From the NCBI GenBank assembly GCA_026686845.1, contig JAIVEN010000022.1:25952001-26016000 (forward strand): DNA of 64,000 bases. Direction: 5' to 3'. This document shows, one piece after another, positions 12,203-22,989 of the stretch. The first letter of the stretch is position 1. Each line of letters opens with the position of its first letter. This DNA is from Adenanthera pavonina. Lineage: Eukaryota; Streptophyta; Magnoliopsida; Fabales; Fabaceae. The notes beneath the pieces were generated by a model. That model did no database searches, had not been told where the DNA came from, and saw only the letters and a list, made by a program, of their open reading frames with translations. The translations under genes were made by a program, and so were the position numbers.

Positions 12203-15200
12203 ATGAAAACAAAGAGCGGAAAACGCTCGGAGGTACGCTTCAATATGCTTCAAAACTTACCTCTGCATGGTTTTGTGGGTATATGAGCCCCATGGTGCTT
12301 GAAACTTCACAATTTAATTTCCTTGCAGGCCTTTTGGCCTTCCATTGTGCTGAAGAAATGGTTAAATATAAAGCCCAAGATGTCTGATTTTAGTGAAGAT
12401 GAAGTGGACACTGAAACAGAGAGTGAAGATGATGGTAACCTCTGAGTTCTGCTCTAATTTTTTGGCCGTCAAACTCGATCATGTTCTTATATTTTTTCCT
12501 TTTTTGTTTTTTTGTTCCCCCTGAAATTTCCTCCAACTTACTCTCTTAAAGACTCAAGAATGCACGCGCGAGAAGATGTTCTACATACAACAAAAGAGAT
12601 TCAATCCATACTCCCAAGTCAAAATCAAACATCAGGCAACATCTGAATCCTTTTAAATAATCTAGTTCCTTTTACTTTTGGGAGAGAAATGAGAAACTCT
12701 AATTCCAATAATTTCCGGTTTGAAACTGTGTGCCTATGTGGTCTTCGCTCTTATCTCCTTGCATTGCTTACTCTGGTTATATTATTATTTATATTTATAA
12801 TTTATAACTATAATGGTAGCTTATTATGATTGAAGCATCTAAAGGTAGCGACTCATTGCGGCTTGCATAACTTAGTTCCTTTCTTTTGATGGGCATTGAG
12901 AAACTGTATTTTTATCAAGAGTCAAAATTGGCCAGCTTATGTATTGCAATTTGATGTTCCCATTAAATATAATATAAAGGGAAAAGGAGTGCCCAGTGAA
13001 CGTAATGGGAGGCTAAAGCATTTTTTTTTAGTATACGTTAAAATAAGAAAGAAATATATGAAACCAATATAACTACAGCCAACCAGGGTGATTAATTTTG
13101 TGAACTTCAAGAGATTCAATGTTTTAATGTTTATGACACCTGATGAGTTGAGTGTCATAATCAACCTCGGTTGTGATTTGATATTTGTAATTCAGATACA
13201 TCTTCTAAGGGCAATGGGACGAGACACAGAAGAAGAAAATCAGAAACTTTGCGTATTCAGTACATAAATACAAAGGAAGTGAGGTGTGACAGTGATCTGG
13301 TTACATTACCATGTCAAACCATAGGCACTAATTTAATGATAAAACTAACGAAATACATCATGAAATTTGGTTATCCTTCAGGGTAGCAATTGGCACTTGG
13401 AATGTTGGCGGAAGACCTCCAGATGAGTATCTTGAGATTAGTGACTGGCTTTGTACCGAAGAGCCAGCAGATATTTACATTCTCGGGTAAGTGGTTTCTC
13501 AAGTTGCTTCATTCTTCATTATTTCTACTTTGTCAATGTTTTGTTTGCCAAAAGTAAGTGAAAATAAAGATTTAAAAATTTCTTCCTAGCTGAATTCTGC
13601 ATCTCCACTTATTTGTAGATCAATGGTAATTGTCTTTCAAGGTTCTGAGACAACACATATATTACTTCTCATCTATATTTTGAGAGGTTATATAGGGCTT
13701 TTCTCTTACTATTTTATTTATGATAAAGTTGTTGGATTTTTTTTGGTTAACTTGCTAAGTACCAACGGATAATGATTATCCTTTCTTTATCTTATCTGGA
13801 TTTGTATTACTTTGCATAGAGCAGCAGTGTGCTAGCTTATTTACTGAATCAGTCCATGAAAGAGACCAAACAGTGCAATGTTCAAAATATTGAAATGCCC
13901 TCCTAGGTAAAAATGACTTGTAACTTTCATGTACTAAACACTATCTAGTTTTGTTTTGCATCCATTTCCCCTGTTCCTTTTTGTTTTATCTAATCCACAA
14001 GCATGAAATATGTCTATCCACGTCAAGAGAAAATGGATGCTTGGCATTCTGTCAGCCCAGTGGATTTTAATTGAGGGACTGAGTGACACCAGAACTACCT
14101 TCCAGAACAGGGTTAAATGGCTATAAGTTTCCTGTGCACACATCTACCCTTCTGCATTATTAAGCCTAAAGAAGTTATTTTGTACACAGCCTTAATTGCA
14201 CTCAGTACAGTACGGTGTTAAGATTCTACATTTTCATGGGGGTTGTGAAATTGCTCTTCTGAAAGTGTTAATTTTTTGACAGATTCCAGGAAGTCGTCCC
14301 ATTGAATGCTGGAAATGTACTGGGAGTGGAGGATAACACACCCATCTCAAAGTGGGAGGCAATTATTAGAAGAACTCTAAACAAATCTTCGGAACCTGAA
14401 AGCAAATACAAATGCCTAACTGCTCCTTCTTCTCCAGTATTAAAAATTTTTGCTGCTGCTGATGTTGTAGCTGAGAATATAGATGATCATCCATTAGAAA
14501 TGATAAATACATATGTAGGAACCGTTGACAGTTCTGAGCTGGAACAGCAAGAACTGGAAAAAGTATTTGGTATAGGACAGAATTTTCAGTTAAGGAGAAT
14601 ATATGGCATTGATCATCAGACCAAATTTGATTGGCCTGAACGTCCATTAGATGCAGTCCCCCAAGTGGTCGTTGATTTGGATTCAAAACTACGAAAAGTA
14701 CTAAGCAGCTCAGCAAGAATTGGATTTAACAAGACAGAGAATGCTTTAGTGTATGGCACTGGCATGAAACGTTCAAACCACAGTTCTGGAAACCTTTGTT
14801 CGATGTGGAATGAGCCGCAACTGATTCCTGAAGTAGTTGATTCCCTATCCGATGTCTCTGACATGTTTTCCGATGAGCAAAATGACACTCTTAAAGAATT
14901 ACCAAGGAAACAAGAGGATAATGGAATAGACACCATGCAATCTTCACGTCTTAAGTATGTTAGGATTGTCAGCAAGCAGATGGTAGGGATTTATGTATCA
15001 GTTTGGGTGCAGAGGAGTTTAAGAAGGCACATCAATAATTTGAAAGTTTTCCCCGTTGGAGTTGGTCTTATGGGCTACATGGGAAATAAGGTATGCAATT
15101 CTCACACTGGAGTATGACAAGTTTTAGGCATAGATGCGTATCAAATACATTTCAAGTCAACTATGACAAAAAATCTTCTATACTCCTTTTAATCCATAAT

Positions 15201-17813
15201 ATAAGGTGTTTCCAACAATTTCATACATCTTAAGGAAGTTTTGTTACATCCTTAAACTTCTCAAAAAAAGCCAAAAATCCCTTTCTACCTCTCTTTATTC
15301 CACTCATTTCCATTACTTTAACATAAGTTATAAGATTAGTCAACAAATGAATAAGAGGTAAAAAAGAAAAATTAGTACATAGTACCTTATATTATGGATT
15401 AAGAAAATGTCCAATAAGATACTTTATAATATGGACCAGAGAGAGTATGTATTAAAATGAGGCCATGAATGAAATTCAATGCCATATAACTTGCTGATTC
15501 TGAACTGAGTTAATGTGATAGCAAATTATGAATGGTGCAGGGGTCTGTTTCAGTTAGTTTGACCCTCTATCAATCACGACTGTGCTTTGTTTGCTCCCAC
15601 CTGACTTCTGGGCAGAAGCATGGAGCTGAACACAGGCGAAACTCTGATGTTCATGAAATTTTACGACGTACCCGCTTCTCATCTGTCATAGATACAGATC
15701 AACCACAAACAATCCCATCTCACGAGTAAGCATAGTTTTTTTTTTTTTTTATCATTTTCCTTCAAATTATGATTGCGTGCAAAGTGCATCTTGTTCATCC
15801 ATAATTTATGTCTCTCAATCTGGTTTAGATTTTAGGTTCAGAAATGCACTACAGCATAGAAGTAAGGGAAAGTCACACTCAGAAAGCGTATGTGTTTGCT
15901 ATTGTTTGGCATGAATAGTTTATGGTGATAAGCATGAATACTTTGCTATAAAAAATATGAATGCATTTATAGAATCTAGTATTATAAGGGGAATCCTGTC
16001 GAGTTTGGTTATATGTAAATTTAACAGAACAAAGTACATCTAGGTCAAATGTCTCATTTGAATTCTAATTCTCCTTCTAACAGTCAAATTTTCTGGTTCG
16101 GGGATTTAAATTATTGCATCAATATGTGGGATGAGGAGGTAAGAAAGCTGGTGGCTCTAAAGAAATGGGATGAACTGAGGAATAATGATCAGGTGAGACT
16201 CATGAAACCCCTTCATTGCATAATGAGTAATGTGCACTTGATTAGACTAATAAGGCTTCTCTCGACCTATATGTTTTTGATTTTATCATTTACTGCTCAC
16301 CTTGAAAATTTGAATGCTAAGAAAAATATACACATACCTATAGTCTTCAGAGGAAGAAGAGCTAGATGAGTTGAATTAGATTTAAATAAAGTTGTTTAAT
16401 TGGTATCCAATTCTGAAATGTGAGGGATAGCAAGACATCTTACATTAGTCTGCCATTTAAGCGAGATCAATCACTCTAACAGCTAATGAGTCTATGTCTA
16501 TCTCATGAAAAAATAAAAATTCTCACTATTAGTTTTCTTTAAGCTTTTATAAATTTAAATAAATTTTAAAAACATTACAACTATATGTGCATCCTTAAGA
16601 AAATATATAATAAAGGTTTAGTGAAAATTATAAATTTATAAATTCTGTAACACACGTGCACGCACATATCAAAACAAATAAATAAAATGAAAACAACTTT
16701 AGTCAATTTAGTATACAGAGATCCTTGGAGAACGGATCCCCCATATTCCGATAGAAATCTACTGTCATCTCTATTCTAGGGAGAAGAAATTTGCCCTATC
16801 TCTTCTCTCATACACGACAATGCCCTAGGATCTCGACAAAGAGGAAAAAATTTATCATTCCTAATTAATAAATTAATCTTGTCTTCACTTAATCAGACCT
16901 AAGTTTTCTCTTTGATTTTTGTGTAAAAGAAGAATATACTTAGTTGATAGTCATATTATGATTATCATCATAATCATCATCATCATCAAGAATATTCTCG
17001 CACCTAATTGAAGAAAGACTAATATCTTCTGAACCAGGAGCGCAATAAATAAAATTCTGTCCAAATTAACGTCTGCAAAAATAGAGTCCCCAAGAGTTCA
17101 AAAGCTTTAAGTTGAGTTGAGCAACTGAAATAGTTACCAATGTCTTGGGGACAGATAACCACTAGTCAAGGATATTTCAGAAAATTTAACTCTATTTTCT
17201 TTTCTGTAACTGCTTTTATGACCAAGTTAGGCGATTCTACTTATTTATATCCTGTTTTCTGATGGGTTAGAAGTTGTCGTAGTTCTAATTGATTGGTCTA
17301 TCCGCAGCTAAGCAAAGAACTGCGAAGTGGGCATGTATTTGATGGATGGAAAGAGGGACCTATAGACTTCCGACCCACTTATAAATATGAGATTAACTCT
17401 GACAAATATGTCGGTGAGGACTCAAAAGAAGAGGAGAAGAAGAGATCCCCAGCTTGTTATCTGCAATACTAGACTCTCATCATCTTCTTTATCTTTTAGT
17501 AATTTTCCTATGTGTATATTATATGCATGTTTTATAACCATATAGAGAATTATGCAAGGGGATGGATATGGGTTAGGAAAAGTAATTATGGATAACATAC
17601 TGCAGGTGTGATCGTATATTGTGGCTAGGAAAAGGAATACGGCAGCTTTCATACGGGCGGGCAGAAATAAAGCTTTCAGATCATCGACCAGTTAGTTCTA
17701 TCTTCTCTGTTGAAGTTGAAGTATTTGACCATCGAAAGCTACAGAGAGCTCTAAGTTTCTCTAGTTCAGCAGTACATCCGGAGGTCTTCCTCGATGAATT
17801 TGGGGATTTATGA
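12203..17813 (+). CDS. Type I inositol polyphosphate 5-phosphatase, CVP2/CVL1 group
   Basis: Nine exons: 12203-12232, 12329-12434, 13196-13283, 13382-13486, 14283-15090, 15541-15725, 16084-16192, 17308-17456 and 17606-17813, giving 595 aa if the last intron is removed. The family cleaves the 5-phosphate of inositol phosphates and phosphoinositides; CVP2 and CVL1 act in leaf vein patterning. The start [20 protein letters not shown] and the acidic stretch after it fit that group. Catalytic motifs are GTWNVGG (79-85), FQEVVP (111-116), GDLNY (447-451), PAWCDR (525-530) and SDHRPV (551-556). Two oddities: residue 452 is Cys where the family has Arg (NYR), and the exon 8/9 junction has no GT donor. 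The sequence reads AGCTTG|TTATCT, so the Trp codon of PAWCDR needs a TT-AG or GT-CA intron. If that intron is retained, the protein stops at Tyr531 and loses the catalytic end. Gene or early pseudogene is unsettled. Confidence 0.85.
15181..15447. mobile_element. Stowaway-like MITE in 5-phosphatase intron 5
   Basis: The left end CTCCTTTTAATCCATAATAT is matched by the inverted right end CTCTCTCTGGTCCATATTAT. Both are flanked by TA, the target of Tc1/mariner-type elements. The body is about 263 bp, non-coding, and lies wholly within the intron between exons 5 and 6. A relative lies at 54761-55034. Confidence 0.7.
16193..17307 (+). other. Long intron 7 of the 5-phosphatase gene
   Basis: This 1.1 kb intron is AT-rich and holds a short ATCATC repeat near 16971-16987. 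No other feature is seen. Confidence 0.5.
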
Positions 17814-18307
17814 TCATAATAAGTACTGGTAAATATACCTTGCCACCTTTTTTGCCATCAAATTCAAGTCACTGTCTCCAATAGTGAAATATTGGTACAC
17901 CAGACAGATTACCTATGTTAACGTCTGGGAAACCCCTCTCCAATGCAGAAGACCACTGTCCAGATGAGATTACCTGTTGATGTGGATTATCAATATTAGT
18001 CACCATGATATGTCATCAATTCCATTTTTTTAGCTCCCAATTCAAGTCTGCATTGAAATCTTTCATTTAAATTTTTTTTGGGGCCAAATTTAATTTAAAA
18101 TTGATTCCTTATGATGACTGATTTTTATGTATTGCCAAATTATAATTGATATGATTTTATTACACAAATTTGAATTGATCCAAAATTTATTCAGTCAATT
18201 TAAATTTATCCTGTAATCAATGCGCAAATAATTCTTGATAATTGTATTTATCACTAATAAATTCTTACTTTGCCATATTCTCCACTATAAATACTAATAC
18301 TATAGGG
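17814..18307. other. 3' UTR and intergenic sequence after the 5-phosphatase gene
   Basis: AT-rich sequence follows the stop at 17811-17813. No gene or strong polyadenylation signal was found. Confidence 0.4.
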
Positions 18308-18676
18308 CTTGTTTGACAGTGTTTTCTGTTTTATTGTTCTTAATACAGTTTTGTAAAACTATTTTCGAGAATAAGTTTTGAAAATAAAAAAATATGTTTG
18401 AATAATTGTTCTCAAAATCATAACTAGTGAGTGATAGATGAGTTATTTAAAATTTATAACTTTACCATTAATGAGGTGGGTATTTTTCACTTTTTCTTGT
18501 GTTTTCCAGAATAAAAACTACAAAACACCTTAAAGTTATTCTGAATTTTCTGTTCTTTTATTTATTTACTTCTCAAAACAGTTCATAAAAAAACAAATTT
18601 ACTAAACAAGTTTTTTTATTTTTCTACTTTTAAAATTAGAAAAATTGTTTTTAAAAACAAAACCAAACATGCTCAT
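18308..18676. mobile_element. MITE with TGTTTGG-type ends
   Basis: The left end GGGCTTGTTTGACAGTGTTT and the inverted right end GAGCATGTTTGGTTTTGTTT match. The interior is AT-rich and non-coding. Similar TGTTTGG...CCAAACA elements lie at 52204-52787, 56103-56668 and 58540-58755. The TIR type suggests a hAT-like or related DNA transposon, but no clean target duplication was found. Confidence 0.6.
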
Positions 18677-18758
18677 ATACTATTTTGATGCTCCTTTGCA
18701 CTTGTACAGCCACATGCTCATATACTTTTTTGATGCTCCTTTGCACTTGTACAGCCAC
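18669..18758. repeat. 45-bp tandem duplication
   Basis: Two adjacent copies start ATGCTCATATACT and end GTACAGCCAC. They differ at about one position. The first begins at the right end of the MITE, so the duplication touches the insertion edge. Confidence 0.85.
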
Positions 18759-19920
18759 CCAACCAAATATGGTCGTTCAAAGATTCAGTCATGCACACCC
18801 TTGATCGTCTGTTGGTATGATGATTTTCTTCTGTTCATATCGATCTTGTTCGAACTGAAACTAAACTGTCAATAGTTTGATTTGCCAACATAAAAAGTGA
18901 ATAAATACATGTATCTTCATTTGATTATTTTCTAACCATTATTGCTGTGCGAATTGACAATTACATACAGTGCAAATCAATCAGATTTGGAAGAACTAGC
19001 TTGAAGGATAGATGGAGCAGATCATCCAGTTTTGATTAGCGCATTTCCCTTTTTTATAATCTATGAAGAGTTCGTTAGCAAAATAAGAAAATCTATGAAG
19101 ACTTCGTTTATTCATTCATATATATATGTTCATGTACATATAGCATTCGACAGTTAAAGATGTAGTGAATAAAATTGGTATGACAGGTTTCAGAGACATG
19201 CTTCCACATTAGCCTGTTAGCATGGAAGGTAGTGAGACTCACAATGCAAACCACTTCTTCGGGCTCGTAAAAATTATAATTTTAGGATTTTTTACACAAA
19301 TAAAAAGAGTTATTAAATGATCTAACATATTGTAAAATTTAATAGCATTTGATCAAAATATTCTTAATTTAAATACTCTTTTAAATAATATATTTGATAT
19401 TAATGAAAGGTAAAATAGCCAAACAAGTAATTAATATTTAATTAGAATTTTAAAGCAATAAATATTATAAAAGATTTTTAAAAAGTGACAATTTTTAGGA
19501 ATGGAGAGAGTAATATGTTTTTATAATTTAATAAAGTGATTGCACTTAGACAGTAATGAAAATTTGATGATTTTCAAATGGCTCATGAATGTGGTTGGTT
19601 TTTCCTCTGTGGCAATTTCAATACATTTGAGAAATTTGTAATCAATTTCACTACAATAAAATAACTCAAGACCTACAAGTTTCACAATAAGTAATAATTA
19701 AAAAGTTGTCCAATTTCACTACACTATTCGAACAATTAAAATTGTTTACAAATTCCATAATTTTAAAACATCATTTGATTAACTGAATTTTAAATATTAT
19801 TTGAGTGTTAGTTATTATATATATAGAGATCATTGACATAATGTGTTGAAAAATATGCTTCCACATTGGTGATATGGCTAAACAATTTTGCAATGGTCAT
19901 GTTACATACCTTTATTTTTA

Positions 19921-19992
19921 ATTCTTACGATTAAAATATGAGATCATTGCGCTTTAATTCTTACGATTAAAATATGAGATCATTGCGCTTTA
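19921..19992. repeat. 36-bp perfect tandem duplication
   Basis: The unit begins ATTCTTACGATTAAAATATG and ends CATTGCGCTTTA. Two copies are adjacent and identical as read, which points to a recent event. Confidence 0.85.
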
Positions 19993-21845
19993 ATTCATGT
20001 TACACGTGTGCGTAACAATGAAGGACAAGTGGATATCACAATTTTGGAAGATCTCCTCCTATATCCATCAAATGATCTTATTAAATTAATATCGTATTTT
20101 AATAGAAGGGTAATATTGTCACCTAATTTGTTTGCTATCGATTCGGTCAACCACATGTTGCTTATGCTTCCAAGCAAGAAACTAATTCAAGGAAGCCAAT
20201 TCTCAATTATGTTATCATTTATTTTAATTATAAATAAAAGTTATAGTAAAGTTCAATTACACATAAAAAAGTGTTTAAAATTCTTTATTCGGTAGATGCG
20301 AGACCAACACACCTTATGTATATAGAAATTTTCAATAATTTAATTTAATTATTTTTTTTACATCACCCATTTTACATATTTGTTATGCATCCTACAGGTT
20401 ATATGTTATAGAATGATCAGACTTCAGTTTTCCTAACATTTACTTTCACTATATTTACTTCATTCTTTGGTAACGAGTGCATTACTAGTTATCACTTAAG
20501 ACCAGGGTGTTTTATTTTTCTTTTTTTCTCGTTGGTGAAGTAAGGAGGGCATAAGACTCTTGGACTCTTTTTAATTCAAAATACAGTTGTGTGGTACAAC
20601 TTTTGGGCAGGTTTGTGGCATGCCTAACATGTTTTTACAGGGTCTAACATAAAATTGTTTGGGCGCAAATTACTTTTAATAATAAGTTTTATTTTCACAA
20701 AATCTGCACCAAAAATATCAACACCTCCGGTCCATTAGCGTCTGTGACTTCGTGCGCCTAGCAGAGTAGAATCAGACCAAGAAGTATGGCCTGAACAAGT
20801 GTTTCTCCCAGCCGTTCTTCCAGATTGATTCAACATTCAATATCATTTCCCCCTTTGCTTATGCTTGAATTTTCAATTGTTCATAATTTAAACTACTAAT
20901 TTAATTTGATCCATGTCATTACTTTTCTAAATTTTCTATTAAATTGTGCTGATTGGTCAACCATCAGTCAATTAACACTGCTAATATTTATAATTCATAA
21001 TTCAAGCCAATGAAAATAGATGTAAGACTGAAATTTACTCCCTTTCAGACAACTTATGTTAAATGATTGGTCAGATCAAATAATTGGACAATATCCGAAG
21101 CTATCTAGGTATGGAACAGGACAAGAGGCGTTCCCTACCCTCAAACTGATTCGGGGTTAATATGCGCCTTTGTCTGAACCAGAACGGTGTCGTGTTTCCC
21201 CATCTGGTTATTCGAAGGCAATAACAACAAATAGAAATCAGATTCTATAGATAAAATAAAAATAAAAAAGTTATGAAAAGGAATGCAACTTTACTTGCGA
21301 AATAGATCTTATCTTTGTGCATCACATCGAATCACTTCTCTCTCTCTATATATATAGAAACGCAAGTAGAATAGAATGTTAAAGGCTGCTTGAGGGACAA
21401 CTGAGGAGAGAAAATCAGAGTCCCCTCAAAAGGCCTCTAAAGGACCCAAACATCCAAAACGGATGGCTTGGACCCGGTTCATGTGTGCCTCCTAACTAAG
21501 CCACAAATGAAATCTCAAAATCAAATTCATATGGCTACTCAAAGAGGCGGAAACATACCAAGAAATACTAGTTCAAAGACAAATCTTGTTACCTTCAAGA
21601 TTAAAACACTGTCAGAAACCTTGGGGCCAACCGTCAGATCTTGTATTAAATCAGAGTTTGTACAACCATTTAACATGGCATACTTTGGATAAGACACAGT
21701 AAACGAATGATAAAAAAAACTCAGTTGCTGAAGATGAAACCTGTTAACGGTGCATAGCTGAAACTTTCAATTTCAAATTAGAGCACCATCACTTATGTAG
21801 CAACCAAACATGAAAAGATCATGCATGCAAGTTCAAAACTGATGT

Positions 21846-21975
21846 GGCATTAATCAAGTAATCAATCAAATCATCTAAAAACCCAAATAAAAACATCCTA
21901 CAAACATAGCTAAGGCATTAATCAAGTAATCAATCATATCATCTAAAGACCCAAATACAAACATCCTACAAACAT
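21846..21975. repeat. 68-bp tandem duplication
   Basis: Two copies start GGCATTAATCAAGTAATCAA at 21846 and 21914. They share ACATCCTACAAACAT near their ends, with a few substitutions. It lies just downstream of the snoRNA cluster in its transcription direction. Confidence 0.8.
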
Positions 21976-22210
21976 GTAAATGACAATTTCTCCACAAAAC
22001 TACGGAAAAAATTAAGAAAAAAAAACAATAGAAATCATACAGAATGATATATCATGATTCATTTACTCTACCGGATACAATTTAGAAGTTCGAAGTAAAG
22101 AGGAAACAGAACTCTAACCAGTGGAAATTCAAACGTGTGAAAAAAAAAGCAATGAAAAAATAATCAGCATAGGCAGCAATCAGCAAAACGAACTAATGAA
22201 GAGCCATTAG

Positions 22211-22307
22211 GTTACGAGCATCAGGTCTCCAAGGTGAAATAGCATCAATAGTTTTTCAGACGCAAATTACCCATTTGTTAAGTTGAGATTCATCACACGC
22301 CCGTAAC
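22211..22307 (-). ncRNA. Box C/D snoRNA C, double guide (18S and 25S rRNA)
   Basis: On the minus strand a terminal stem GTTACG / CGTAAC encloses box C GTGATGA, box D' CTGA, a C'-like TTGATGC and box D CTGA, in 97 nt. The guide before D' is complementary to CGCAAATTACCC of 18S rRNA. The guide before D is complementary to GTCTCCAAGGTG of 25S rRNA, the region also guided by U24. The 5-nt rule places the methylated bases at the first A of AAATTACC and the second C of GTCTCC. The rRNA sequences are recalled, not searched. It would direct 2'-O-methylation with fibrillarin in the nucleolus. Confidence 0.8.
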
Positions 22308-22462
22308 TTTGTTCGATTTTAAATTGCAAAAACAAACAAACAAATTTTAACATTAAACCTCAATAATCGAATTCTACGTCTGTCCATAAAAAATCCTACA
22401 CCTGATATCGAGAAAAAAACACAGAATAATGAAAACACATAGATCCAAGAGGGATCATAAGT

Positions 22463-22549
22463 AGCGATCAAAACCTGTCGGGATTCATTGTAACATCACA
22501 CTGAGTTCAGTGGATTGACAGACTAATGAATTGCTATCATCACTTCGCT
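22463..22549 (-). ncRNA. Box C/D snoRNA B (18S rRNA guide)
   Basis: The minus strand gives stem AGCGA, box C GTGATGA, box D' CTGA, C' GTGATGT, a degenerate box D TTGA and stem TCGCT, in 87 nt. The guide before D' is complementary to GGATTGACAGACT of 18S rRNA over 13 nt. The 5-nt rule puts the methyl on the first U of GGAUUGACAG, which I equate with the human SNORD110 site. The weak box D is the main doubt; the stem beside it supports the call. Confidence 0.68.
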
Positions 22550-22618
22550 TTTCCCCCCTCAATCCAACATAATTAATCTACGAAAATAAAAATACGGATG
22601 GCCAATGCCGAGGAAAAT

Positions 22619-22713
22619 ATTGAGCTCAGAACTTCTTAGAGGATCTGTGCGCCATCAGCGACGAGATCTTGTCAGACCCGCCTCTGGCACGATTACTTCA
22701 TCATGGACTCAAT
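22619..22713 (-). ncRNA. Box C/D snoRNA A, U61-like (18S rRNA guide)
   Basis: The minus strand gives terminal stem ATTGAG / CTCAAT, box C ATGATGA (22698-22704), D' CTGA (22672-22675), C'-like TGATGG and box D CTGA (22626-22629), in 95 nt. The guide before box D, CCTCTAAGAAG, is complementary to CTTCTTAGAGG of 18S rRNA. That is the site guided by U61 in animals. The guide before D' (GCCAGAGGCGGGT) has no rRNA match that I can recall. Confidence 0.8.
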
Positions 22714-22840
22714 TTTCCCCTCTTCTGTTCTGAATCAATCCAGGAAAAAAGTAAGACGAAAAATTATCAAATCCACAGAATAAAACGGAGGACAAAAAGA
22801 GCAGCGCCTTGCCGGGTATTCCCTCGTTGCCGGTGATTCT
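22714..22840 (-). other. Leader of the snoRNA host transcript
   Basis: This is the stretch between the predicted start, about 30 nt below the TATA box, and snoRNA A. No sizeable open frame is seen, so the host transcript is probably non-coding. Confidence 0.45.
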
Positions 22841-22866
22841 GAGGAAACACGGCATGTTTATGGCAA

Positions 22867-22983
22867 TTTATAGGTACAACTTTAGGGTTTTACACCAGAA
22901 AATTTAGGGTTCGGAACTTCTTTTTGTTGTTGGTATAAGGGCACATAGAAAGCCTGACCCAAAACCCTCTATCCTTAGGCCCA
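22867..22983 (-). promoter_or_regulatory. Promoter of the snoRNA cluster: TATA box, telo boxes, site II
   Basis: Read on the minus strand, TATAAA lies at 22872-22867. A full telo box AAACCCTAAA lies at 22890-22881 and a second, AACCCTAAA, at 22911-22903. TGGGCC, a site II element, lies at 22983-22978. Telo box plus site II is the known promoter pair of plant ribosomal protein and snoRNA genes, bound by TRB/Pur-alpha-type and TCP factors. All face the snoRNAs. Confidence 0.72.
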
Positions 22984-22989
22984 GTATAT

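Larger units (their letters stand above)
18759..22210. other. Intergenic, AT-rich, no protein gene seen
   Basis: Short frames at 19995-20295 and 21468-21692 have no recognisable domain. A CT/TA microsatellite lies at 21337-21357. The part from about 21700 to 22210 may be the 3' portion of the minus-strand snoRNA transcript. Confidence 0.4.

Noticed and set aside
14366..14975. Minus-strand frames of 116 and 119 codons
   Set aside because: They are antisense to the large exon 5 of the 5-phosphatase, whose plus-strand protein is clearly conserved.
21468..21692. 74-codon plus-strand frame
   Set aside because: No motif, no splice context and poor codon use; probably chance.
21720..21800. Possible fourth box C/D snoRNA (GTGATGG ... 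CTGA, minus strand)
   Set aside because: Box C is imperfect, there is no terminal stem, and the guide has no rRNA complement that I know.
22622..22651. Minus-strand peptide MAHRSSKKF with start and stop
   Set aside because: Nine codons lying inside snoRNA A between its C' and D boxes; better explained by the RNA.
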